From assembly GCF_004379255.2 (NCBI RefSeq), contig NC_056046.1:5332001-5396000 (forward strand): a stretch of DNA of 64,000 nucleotides, in the 5' to 3' direction. Positions 23,995-32,817 of the stretch are shown here, piece after piece. The notes beneath the pieces are model-generated. The model searched no databases, had not been told where the DNA came from, and was given only the letters and a program-made list of their open reading frames with translations. The translations under genes and the position numbers were made by a program. The DNA is from Salvia splendens (Eukaryota; Streptophyta; Magnoliopsida; Lamiales; Lamiaceae). Numbering within the stretch: position 1 is the stretch's first letter; each line of letters starts with the position of its first letter.

Positions 23995-26900
23995 ATGACC
24001 GAAGTCATACCGGAGCCGAATTCGATGACAGTTCAGCTGTACGAAGACGATCCATCCAGAACGGTTAAGATCGGCTTCGCGGGAACGCCTCTACTTCGGG
24101 AAAAAACCATCCAGCTCCTCAAGGAGTACAAAGACGTCTTTGCATGGTCTCCGTTGGACATGACCGGAGTGCCCCCCGAGGTAATCACTCATCGTTTAAA
24201 TATTGATCCTTCGGTCCGGCCGATAAAACAGAAGCAAAGACTCTTTGCGGCAGAACGAAGTCAAGTCATCCATGACGAAGTCCGTCAATTATTGAAGGCG
24301 GATGTGTTATTCGAAGTGAAGTATCCTTCGTGGGTGGCCAATCCTGTCATGATCAAGAAAAAGGAAGGAGGATGGCGGATGTGCATAGATTTCACCGATC
24401 TAAATAAGCACTGTCCCAAAGATTGCTATCCCCTTCCGAACATAGATAAAAAAGTAGAAGCTCTGATAGGCTTTGAAATTTTTTGTTTTCTTGATCTATA
24501 CAAAGGATACCATCAGGTTTTAATGGATGAGATTGACGCTTCAAAAACGGCCTTCATTACTGATTTCGGCATTTTCGCTTATAAAAAGATGCCATTCGGT
24601 TTAAAGAATGCCGGAGCCACTTATCAAAGGATGGTAGACAAGCTTTTTCGGCACCTGATTGGAAAGGAGGTCGAAGTGTATGTTGACGATATAGTCGTCA
24701 AGAGCAAAAGCACCTCGGAGTACGAGCACAACCTCAAGTCCACTCTCAACGTGCTCAAGAAAGCCAACCTCAAACTTAATCCCCAAAAGTGTACCTTTTT
24801 GGTAGATTCGGGAAAGTTTCTGGGTTGTTGGGTTTCAAAGGACGGACTCAAGGCAAACCCCTCAAAAGTACAAGTCGTTCAGAACATGGCAATGCCGAAG
24901 TCCATACATGACGTGCAAAGGCTAACCGGATGTCTAGCCGCACTGAATCGATTCCTTTCCCAAGCAGCCGAAAAGCAACTGCCGTTCTTCAAGGTGTTGA
25001 AAAAGGCACCAAAGTTCGAGTGGGGAGCCGAGCAGAAAAAGGCCTTTGACGAGCTCAAAAGTTATCTAGCCGAGCTTCCTATTCTCTCTGCTCCAACCGA
25101 AGCCGAAGAAATATTCTTATACTTAGCGGCATCGAATCAAACCATCAGCGCGGTGCTTATACGAGAAGAAGGCCTAAAGCAGCTTCCCATCTATTTTACA
25201 AGCCGAGCATTAAGAGGTCCAGAAACCAGGTATCAACCTCTGGAAAAGATTGCTCTAGCATTAGTAAATGCAGCAAGGAGACTGCGGCCATACTTCTATG
25301 CTCACAAGGTATGCGTCTTAACTGATCTGCCACTTCGGCAAGTGTTGACCAAACCAGAAGCATCAGGCAGAATCGCCAAGTGGGCTATAGAGTTGGGAGA
25401 GCACACAATTGAATATCTACCTCGGAAAGCCATCAAGGGACAAGCCTTGGCAGATTTTCTTGCAGAAGCAAAGTTCGATCAAGCAATTCCTGTTATTGCC
25501 GAACAGAAGAATTCTGCCAATGCCGAACTAGCACTGCCCTTGGAATCCGAAGTAGAGCCGCCGGACTGCTGGAGCGGATTCGTAGATGGAGCTTCAAACA
25601 AGATGGGAAGTGGAGCTGGTATTTTACTTGTCGCTCCCGACGGACACGAGGTAACCTACTCACTTCGTTTCCTATTCCCCACTACTAATAATGAAGCCGA
25701 GTACGAAGCCCTCCTGGCCGGACTCCAGTTAGCGCAAAGTCTGCTCGTCAAATCTCTCAAAGTCCATTGTGATTCACAAGTCATAGTAAATCACATGTTG
25801 GGTACAAGTGAAGCTCGTGACGAGAGAATGAAGAAGTATTTGGACAAAGCGCAAAGCATCAGCCGAAGTTTCTCCTATTTTCGGATAATCCGCATTCCCA
25901 GAGCGGAAAATAGCCGAGCAGATGCCTTAAGTAAGTTGGCCTCAGATCCGAGCTCAAAGGCGGAAGAATTAATGCATCGAAGCATTGATGAAGCCGAGGT
26001 ACATTCAGTATCCAGCTCGCCGAACTGGATGACGCCGATCTTGCAGTACCTGAATCAAGGACAATTGCCCGAGGATAAGAGAGAAGCTCGGAAGATCACG
26101 TGCCGAGCACTTCGGTACGAACTTCATGAAGGAGTCCTCTTTAGAAAGTCTTACCTCCAGCCGTTATTGCGGTGCGTAGGACCAGAAGAGACGGACTACA
26201 TCCTCAGAGAAGTTCATGAAGGATCGTGCGGTAGCCACATCGGAGCCAGAGCTTTAGCTAAAAAAGTTCTGAGATGGGGATATTATTGGCCAACCATGGT
26301 ACAAGAGGCAGTGCAGCTCGTCAAGAAGTGTACGAAGTGCCAAATTCATGCAAATGTCCCAAGGATGCCGCAGACCGATCTATACACTATGCAAAGCCCT
26401 TGGCCTTTCATGCAATGGGGCATAGACATAGTGGGACCACTTCCTCAAGCTCCTCGGCAAATGAAATTCCTTATCGTTGCCGTGGACTACTTCACGAAGT
26501 GGGTGGAGGCTGAACCATTAGCTACGATAACGAGCTCAAAGGCATTGGACTTCGTCTGGAAGAACATAGTGTGCCGATTTGGCATACCCCACATCCTCAT
26601 CTCGGATAATGGGACTCAGTTCACCGACAAGACGTTCAAGAATTGGTGCCAAGAGCTGAACATTCAACAGCGGTTCACTTCGGTCTCCCATCCCCAAGCA
26701 AACGGACAAACGGAAGTAACGAACCGGATTCTGGTGAAAGGGTTAAAAGCTCGGTTAGAACAAGCCAAAGGACAATGGGTAGAAAATCTCCCTCAAGTCC
26801 TATGGTCCTACCGAACTACACCCAAAACCTCCAACGGTGAAACTCCGTATAGTCTGGTGTACGGCACTGAAGCCGTAATTCCGGTGGAGATCGGCGTACC

Positions 26901-27258
26901 CAGTCCCCGAACTCTAAATTTCTCCTCAGAAATGAATGACGACGGACTGAGAGCAGAACTAGATCTCGCCGAAGAAAGAAGAGAATTGGCGTGCATAAAA
27001 GCAGCCAAGTATAAGGAGCAAGTAGCCCGGTATTATAACCAAAGGGTGAAAAAGCTTCAATTTCAAGTGGGAGATCTCGTCTTGAGAAACAACGAAGTAA
27101 GCCGAGCAGAAAAGCTGGGCAAACTCGAACCCACATGGGAGGGTCCATATCGGGTGTCAGAAGTCCTCGGCAAAGGGTCTTATAAATTGACTCACATGTC
27201 AGGAGAACAAGTACCCCGAACATGGCACATCTCCAACCTCAAGAAGTTCCACTTGTAA
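23995..27258 (+). CDS. Pol polyprotein (RT, RNase H, archaeal-type RNase H, integrase) of the Tat element
   Basis: Copies element RNA into DNA and inserts it. The open frame has 1,087 codons from the first ATG. The RT has WRMCIDFTDLNKHCPKD near 130 and the catalytic YVDD at 229-232. A Ty3-type RNase H follows. The extra RNase H (GFVDGASNKMGSGAG near 528) is the second domain typical of Tat elements. The integrase has an HHCC zinc finger (HEGSCGSHIGAR, then CTKC) near 740-775. Its catalytic triad is D811 (GIDIVGP), D871 (SDNGTQF) and E907 (GQTEVTNR), a D,D(35)E spacing. The C-terminus has a chromatin-type GDLVLRNN...GPY core. No internal stop or frameshift is seen. The ATG may not be used if expression is by readthrough from gag. 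Confidence 0.95.
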   Translation: MTEVIPEPNSMTVQLYEDDPSRTVKIGFAGTPLLREKTIQLLKEYKDVFAWSPLDMTGVPPEVITHRLNIDPSVRPIKQKQRLFAAERSQVIHDEVRQLLKADVLFEVKYPSWVANPVMIKKKEGGWRMCIDFTDLNKHCPKDCYPLPNIDKKVEALIGFEIFCFLDLYKGYHQVLMDEIDASKTAFITDFGIFAYKKMPFGLKNAGATYQRMVDKLFRHLIGKEVEVYVDDIVVKSKSTSEYEHNLKSTLNVLKKANLKLNPQKCTFLVDSGKFLGCWVSKDGLKANPSKVQVVQNMAMPKSIHDVQRLTGCLAALNRFLSQAAEKQLPFFKVLKKAPKFEWGAEQKKAFDELKSYLAELPILSAPTEAEEIFLYLAASNQTISAVLIREEGLKQLPIYFTSRALRGPETRYQPLEKIALALVNAARRLRPYFYAHKVCVLTDLPLRQVLTKPEASGRIAKWAIELGEHTIEYLPRKAIKGQALADFLAEAKFDQAIPVIAEQKNSANAELALPLESEVEPPDCWSGFVDGASNKMGSGAGILLVAPDGHEVTYSLRFLFPTTNNEAEYEALLAGLQLAQSLLVKSLKVHCDSQVIVNHMLGTSEARDERMKKYLDKAQSISRSFSYFRIIRIPRAENSRADALSKLASDPSSKAEELMHRSIDEAEVHSVSSSPNWMTPILQYLNQGQLPEDKREARKITCRALRYELHEGVLFRKSYLQPLLRCVGPEETDYILREVHEGSCGSHIGARALAKKVLRWGYYWPTMVQEAVQLVKKCTKCQIHANVPRMPQTDLYTMQSPWPFMQWGIDIVGPLPQAPRQMKFLIVAVDYFTKWVEAEPLATITSSKALDFVWKNIVCRFGIPHILISDNGTQFTDKTFKNWCQELNIQQRFTSVSHPQANGQTEVTNRILVKGLKARLEQAKGQWVENLPQVLWSYRTTPKTSNGETPYSLVYGTEAVIPVEIGVPSPRTLNFSSEMNDDGLRAELDLAEERRELACIKAAKYKEQVARYYNQRVKKLQFQVGDLVLRNNEVSRAEKLGKLEPTWEGPYRVSEVLGKGSYKLTHMSGEQVPRTWHISNLKKFHL

Positions 27259-27512
27259 GAGACAGTCCGGTCAGTCCGTCTCGTGTCTAGTTCGGTCATA
27301 GGGGTATATGTTTTTATTTGTTTGTTTCTTACTTGCACCTTTTACTTGTCGTTTTTTAAAAAAAAAAAAAAAGTTTAAAGTTTTTTTCTTTCATCTTTTT
27401 CATGTTTTCTCTATGTGTTTTGTCTCTATGTGCTTGTCGTCTCTTACAAATGGTACCAAGGTATATCGTTCTTTAAAGACTGATCCCCTTTTTAGATCGA
27501 TTATTAAAGACT

Positions 27513-27862
27513 ATTGTGAGTCCAAGCTTCTAAGGAAGATATAAGACCACAATTCAGCTTAACAAGCAGTCCGTCTGAAACGAACTGCAATAAGCCAACG
27601 ATTGTGAGTCCAAGCTTCCAAGGAGGATACAAGACCACAATTCAGCTTAACAAGCAGTCCGTCTGAAACGAACTGCAATAAGCCAACGATTGCGAGTCCA
27701 AGCTTCCAAGGAGGATACAAGACCACAATTCAGCTTAACGAGCACTTCGTCCGAAACGAACTGCATTAAGCCAACGATTGTGAGTCCAAGCTTCTCAGGA
27801 AGATACAAGACCGCAATTCGGCTTAAGAAATAAGCACTTCGTCTGAAACGAACTGCAATAAG
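27513..27862 (+). repeat. 88-bp tandem repeat, four copies, 3' of pol
   Basis: Units starting ATTGTGAGTCCAAGCTTC begin at 27513, 27601, 27689 and 27777, an exact 88-bp period with a few substitutions; the last copy has a small insertion. Such arrays between pol and the 3' LTR are common in Tat elements. No coding role is seen. Confidence 0.85.
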
Positions 27863-28091
27863 GGAAAGTCCGATCCACGCGATAAACCTCGCCGAATTAG
27901 GACGACCAAGTTCGGTCAAAGAAGTTTACCTCATAAGACCGAGGACGACCATGTCTAGTCAAAGAGGTTTACTGCATAAGACCACTTCGGTTAACTGGGA
28001 AAGTCCGATCCACGCGATAAAACTCGCCGAATTAGGACAAGGGAAAGTTCGATCCCGGCGACAAAAATCGCCAAATTAGAACACAAACCAA

Positions 28092-28364
28092 GTCCGGTCA
28101 AAGATGTTTATTTCATCAGACCAAAGACGAGTCCGGTCAAAGATGTTTATTTCATCAGGCCAAAGACGAGTCCGGTCAAAGATGTTTATTTCATCAGACC
28201 AAAGACGAGTCCGGTCAAAGATGTTTATTTCATCAGGCCAAAGACGAGTCCGGTCAAAGATGTTTATTTCATCAGACCAAAGACGAGTCCGGTCAAAGAT
28301 GTTTATTTCATCAGACCAAAGACGAGTCCGGTCAAAGATGTTTATTTCATCAGACCAAGGACCA
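28092..28364 (+). repeat. 39-bp tandem repeat, seven copies
   Basis: The unit starts GTCCGGTCAAAGATGTTTAT and is 39 bp, a multiple of three, so both strands stay open across it. A single base alternates between copies (CAGACC or CAGGCC) in the order A,G,A,G,A,A,A. This suggests growth partly by 78-bp dimers. Related single units without the exact period extend on both sides (27900-28090 and 28365-28410). Confidence 0.85.
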
Positions 28365-28537
28365 AGTCCGATCAAAGAAGTTTACTTCATAAGACCGAGG
28401 ACAAGTACGATGAAATTTTTTCGCTAAGCTGTAAATACAGTGTTAGAAGCGAAAACAAAATTTCATTTTTCAAATCTTGTTCGGCATACAACTCCGCTAC
28501 CCTACAAAATGGCGTTACGCTATAACAAAGGACTATT

Positions 28538-29326
28538 CTACTGTCCAGGGTTGCTGAAGTTAAGCCACCTATCTGCAAAATCCTCTGGAAGCCGAGTTCG
28601 GTTATTCCGAGCAGATGAAGAATAAGCAGGTCGACGAGATGCTATCCTCGACCCAACGCCTCTTCCCCGAGCCCGAGAAGTCCTAACACCTCGGCGATGA
28701 AGAGTCTCTGCAATAAGCATCTGCTGATCTTGCTCGCTCATAGTCACAACTCCTCGGCGAATTTCAGTCCGTCCCTGTCTTGACGATTCCGGTTGCTCCT
28801 GAGCCCGTTCTCGTCTTGACGTATCCGGCTGTTCCGGAGTTCGTTGTTGACTGGTAGTAGGATTTTGAACAAGGGAACCAGAGGCTTGATCTGGAGTGCG
28901 AGCATCTGTTGGCGGGAAATGCCTAAGGAATCTCCCGATTGAGGGACGCCGGGAAAGAATGATGTCGTACCGAGAAGCCCAGCGCCGCAATGATTTCACA
29001 ACTTGTTGGCAAGCCGAGCTCTCCAGCGCATTGTTCCTCCGGAGTACATGATATTCCTCCCACAGTTCGTCAACTCGACTCTGAACATCTGATATGGTCA
29101 TCCCCCCGCGCACACGGATGTAATCCTCGTACGCAGTCCTCTCAGCAATGGTCGTATTCAGCTCGGCCTCCAGATCCTTCTTATCGGACTCTAAGTCCTT
29201 ATTATCGGCCTCCAGCTTCACTAAACGAGCCAGAAGCTCGTCATTCTTCGTCTGATCGGCTATAGCTCTTTTCTCAGCTTCGTCTAAAGCCGAAGAGTAC
29301 AGCCGTTTCCAGTGAAGTATCTCCAT
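28538..29326 (-). CDS. Antisense ORF of the Tat element, coiled-coil/Arg-rich protein
   Basis: 262 codons on the strand opposite to gag-pol, ATG at 29326-29324. The first about 100 residues form a probable coiled coil (LVKLEADNKDLESDKKDLEAEL). The second half is rich in Pro, Gln, Ser and Arg with an RGRGVGSR stretch. It lies in the region where Tat elements such as Grande carry antisense genes. It may be the last exon of the gene upstream on the same strand: a donor (GGA|GTATGA, at 29535/29534) sits just before the stop of that gene, and an acceptor (CAAG|GAAATGG) sits just before this ATG. Function unknown. Confidence 0.6.
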   Translation of the reverse strand: MEILHWKRLYSSALDEAEKRAIADQTKNDELLARLVKLEADNKDLESDKKDLEAELNTTIAERTAYEDYIRVRGGMTISDVQSRVDELWEEYHVLRRNNALESSACQQVVKSLRRWASRYDIILSRRPSIGRFLRHFPPTDARTPDQASGSLVQNPTTSQQRTPEQPDTSRRERAQEQPESSRQGRTEIRRGVVTMSEQDQQMLIAETLHRRGVRTSRARGRGVGSRIASRRPAYSSSARNNRTRLPEDFADRWLNFSNPGQ

Positions 29327-29528
29327 TTCCTTGAGTACAAAGCAGCTATATTAGTTCGGCAGCTGTACCGAGCAGATAGTAAAATACAACAGGAGTAAAG
29401 GCGAGTACGAAAAGCTATACGAAGACAAGTGTAGAGAATTTTTCATTCACAAGGAAAATTTTTTACACTAGGAGGGCTTCAAGGCCATTTTACAAGGAAG
29501 AAACCAGAGTAAGAGAAGGGAGACGAAA

Positions 29529-31265
29529 TCATACTCCGCCAGCTTCGTCTCCGGCTCCTCGCTCTGGTTCAGCTTCTTTCTCCTGAGCTACCTCAGCCTC
29601 GGCCTCGCATCCTGCCGGCCTCGCCTCCGCCTCCTGATCGGCTTCCTTCTCCGGATGCCCGGCCCGCTCGACTTCGGCCTCCGGCTCCAGCGGCTCGGCC
29701 TCACCCTCTCCGTTGTAAGTCGAAGCGGGTGAAACGGGTCCCACGGAGGCAAAGATAGCCTCCAGGTTCTCGTCCCGATCAGCTCGACAACTCCGGACTC
29801 GGTCTGCAGAAAGCAGGACCGAGGATGAAGCGAGCTCCTCAAGGAGCGGCAGATTCTGAAGCCGAGCTGCTATCTCTCGGCTGTACAGAGGCAGCACGAC
29901 GTCGGCCCCCTGCTCGCCCTTATCGGTAATTAGCCTTACCAGACTACCGACAAAGGCCGAGAACTGGCTGCTCAAAAAGAGTTTCTCCGTGTAAACACGG
30001 AGAGCCTCCCCCTGGGCAGCCACGGCGGCAGCCTCCTTCTGAGCCTCCCGGTGCTTCGTCTGCTCTTGCAGGATGATGAGCTGGTTTTTGGCTGACCGGG
30101 CTTCATCCTGAGCCGATATCCTAGCAGCTCGGGCCCTCTCAAATTTGGCCTCAGCCTGTTCGGCCAGACTACGAGCAAGATGCAACTCCTTCTGCATCTC
30201 CTCGTAGTCGTGGGATGCTTTGGAGAGCTCCACGGAGACGAGCTTGGCTCTCTGAAGATGAACAAGGAAAAAACTCAACAGAATGGCCATCAAAAAACGT
30301 GGAAAAGAAGCCAAGTCAGAAAGCTTACCTCCACAAAATTCGTCGGCCATTGAAAAGGCTCAGGGACGTGTTCCGGGATGTCTGCAACCACCTCGGAGAT
30401 GACCAGGTCTTTCCCCGGCACTCTTGGGGACTCATGAAATTTCCCCTTCCCTTTAGCCGAATACGACTCCGGCTCTTTCGGATCCGAAGAAGAGGTTTTT
30501 TGCCTCTTCGGATCCTTCTCGGCTTCAGACGCCGAGCGAGGGGCTCTCTGCCTCTCCGGCTCCACAAGCTCGGAGGACTTTCGGATAGCCTTATTCAGCA
30601 TGTACACTGCCAAAAAGCAAGAAAGCAAGGTTAGTTTTCTTCGCTAAAGCAGTAGAGCATAAAGATAAAGAGAAATCCTCACCCTCGGCCTCTTCGTCCG
30701 AAGACGAGATGTCGAACACGACGTCGCCCTTGACGAGCTCAGACTCCGTGTATTGTTTCCTAACTATGGGAATCTTGTTGAGCTCGCCATCGAGCTCGTC
30801 CAACGGTTCAGGCCGAGGGTGACGGATAACGGACTTCGGCCCTCTCCAGGGAAAACTAGGAGCCGCGGTCCTATCATAGTAGAAGAAGCGGTTTTGCCAC
30901 TTCGGCCACTTCGTTTTACAAAAGGCCCTAAAGGGCTGTACAGGGATCAAGTAAAACCAAGACCCCTTCCTCTTAAATTGAAAGAATTTAAGGATCGCCT
31001 TCAAAGACAAATCCCTTCCTAACCTACGGAGTTCGGCAGCAAAGGCCGACAAGTGCCTCCAAGAGTTCGGAGTCACCTGGCCTAAAGGAAGCTGAAAAAA
31101 ATCTAGTAAATCTATAAAAGCAGAAGGGAGGGGGAAACGAAGCCCGCATTCTAAGCAGGCCTCGTACACGGTGGCGTAACCCTCCGGCGGGGAGTCAGCC
31201 CTATGATCACCGTCAGGTACCACCGCCTTCCCCCCAGGAAAAAAGTATTTTTCGGGTAGGGACAT
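29529..31265 (-). CDS. Antisense spliced gene of the Tat element ('putative gypsy-type transposon' family protein)
   Basis: Three exons on the minus strand: 30683-31265, 30329-30606 and 29529-30251. They are joined by two short GT-AG introns with matching phases, giving about 527 residues from the ATG at 31265. Exon 1 has the pattern of proteins annotated as putative gypsy-type transposon: EKYFFPGGKAVV, YEACLECGLRFPLP, FFQLPLGQVTPNSW, KGSWFYLIP. Later exons are a Lys/Ser-rich linker, a long coiled coil (about residues 290-370, REAQKE and similar), and a Glu/Ala-rich tail ending GDEAGGV. An earlier ATG at 31392 (MSSSSSSESGS) would be more family-like, but it is one base out of frame with exon 1. 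Role unknown; antisense genes are a recurrent Tat feature. Confidence 0.65.
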
Positions 31266-31676
31266 CACAGTATCCTTACTCAAAATACTATGGAAATACT
31301 CTACGGTCTTCTCCCCGGATTCTTTCCGGCTAGAAGACCCCTTACCCGCCTCTCCTAACGCTACCCGACTCCGAAGAAGAAGAAGAAGACATTTTTCTTA
31401 CTTTTTGAAGGTGAAGAAAGTCTGAAGAAATTCTTGAAAGCGGAGAGAGAATCTTCGCAAAAAAGAGAGAGTGCAGAAGAAGCAGTCGCAAAAGTGCTTC
31501 AATGATGAAGAAAGGAGGTATTTATCAGATTCGGCGAAGATTTCAAAATCGTCGCACCGTTTCGAATCCCACCTTTTCAGGATTCAACGGCCGGATTTTA
31601 CTGTCGCATTTAATGCAGTCACGCGCAAGGCACGTCCCCTGACATCAGCCTCCCCCTTGCCTTTATCCAGAATGCC

Positions 31677-31727
31677 GAAGTGACTCACTTCTCCGAAGTG
31701 ATTCACTTCGCCCTTCGGGGGGGGTAG
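31677..31727 (+). other. Polypurine tract and preceding inverted repeats
   Basis: A run of eight G (31717-31724) followed by TAG directly precedes the 3' LTR and is the probable second-strand primer site. Just upstream are two near-perfect palindromes built on GAAGTGA/TCACTTC (31677-31691 and 31694-31710). Confidence 0.7.
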
Positions 31728-32433
31728 TGATGGGGTGCGTACTAAACAAGCCCAACAGCAATGACGGCCCATCAGCCCAAAGCCCAAGGAAGAGTATGAG
31801 TTCGGCATTACCAAAGAGTTCGGCCTCAGCCTACAGCTCGGTAAAAGCCAACCTATCAAGCTCTACTCTCAGATCGGCAACCAAAGCAGGAGTATGAGTT
31901 CGGCATTACCAAAGAGTTCGGCCTCAGCCTACAGCTCGGTAAAAGCCAACCAATCAAGCTCTGCTCTCAGGTCGGCATCAAGCTCTACTCAAAGATCGGC
32001 AACCAAAGCAGTTCGGTCTCAGTATTCGACCGAACAAGGAGTTAGTGGACCCCTACAGGATGTCCAACACACCCACTACCACGTGGTGTCAACTCAGGCC
32101 ACGATCGTAGGCCATGACCTACGCTACATCCACGATCTTAGGCCATGACCTACACGACATCCACGACTTAGGGTGGAGATGCAAGCCACGATCTTAGTTC
32201 CATATATAAATAGAACTTAGATCTGATATGAGGAGGTTAGAATCTCTCTAGAGAAAAAATCATATAGCAAGTCTGTGTTGTAAGCTGTAATTCGCAGATC
32301 AAGCAATACAAACCTGCCCCCATTTCTCCCCGTGGACGTAGATTTACCTCAGTAAATCGAACCACGTAAAATTTCCGTGTCGTAATTTATTTTCACGAGC
32401 ATTCACCATCATCAAAAATTCGCGGATTCATCA
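31728..32433 (+). repeat. 3' LTR, 706 bp
   Basis: Same length as the 5' LTR and, by eye, one base different (G at 31805). It is followed by the AGAAG target duplication at 32434-32438. It supplies the polyadenylation region for the element transcript. Confidence 0.95.
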
Positions 32434-32638
32434 AGAAGATATAACAAAAATGGACATATACATATCTTTCAATTGAATTATAATATTGATTAATGATAGC
32501 ATAAAGATTGATGTAACAGATTATGTTGGTTATGTATATATCATCATTAAAAAAATGATGGAATCATTGTCTTTTAATAATGTATTTTATGCATGACATT
32601 GTCTTTTATCAAAAAATCTACAGTAATATACAAATGTA

Positions 32639-32817
32639 CTCCCTCCGTCTCGCACTACTTGCACTTATTTCCTTTCTGGGCGTCCCAAGTTATTTGCACT
32701 CTTTCCATTTTTAGTAACAATTTATACCTACAGCCGTAATTGTTGACTTTGTCTATCACTCATTCCTTAATCTCCGTGCCCAAAAGAAAAGATGCGAGTA
32801 GTGTGGGACGGAGGGAG
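32639..32817. mobile_element. Stowaway MITE, 179 bp
   Basis: Inverted ends CTCCCTCCGTCTCGCACTAC and, reversed, CTCCCTCCGTCCCACACTAC, with TA target duplications at 32637-32638 and 32818-32819. This is the Tc1/mariner Stowaway pattern. It is non-coding. Confidence 0.9.

Larger units (their letters stand above)
21129..32433 (+). mobile_element. Complete Ty3/gypsy retrotransposon, Tat lineage, 11,305 bp
   Basis: Two 706-bp LTRs (21129-21834 and 31728-32433) begin TGATG and end CATCA. They are flanked by a 5-bp target duplication AGAAG (21124-21128 and 32434-32438). Order: LTR, PBS, gag-protease, in-frame UAG, pol (RT, RNase H, a second RNase H, integrase), two tandem repeat arrays, antisense genes, polypurine tract, LTR. 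Integrase after RT-RNase H marks Ty3/gypsy. The extra RNase H domain plus an antisense gene 3' of pol marks the Tat group. By eye the LTRs differ at one site (C at 21206, G at 31805), so insertion was recent. All main domains look intact. Confidence 0.95.

Noticed and set aside
28092..28364. 39-bp direct repeats as a CRISPR or as a coding repeat protein
   Set aside because: Units are directly adjacent with no spacers. Both strands are open simply because the period is a multiple of three. I treat it as non-coding tandem repeat.
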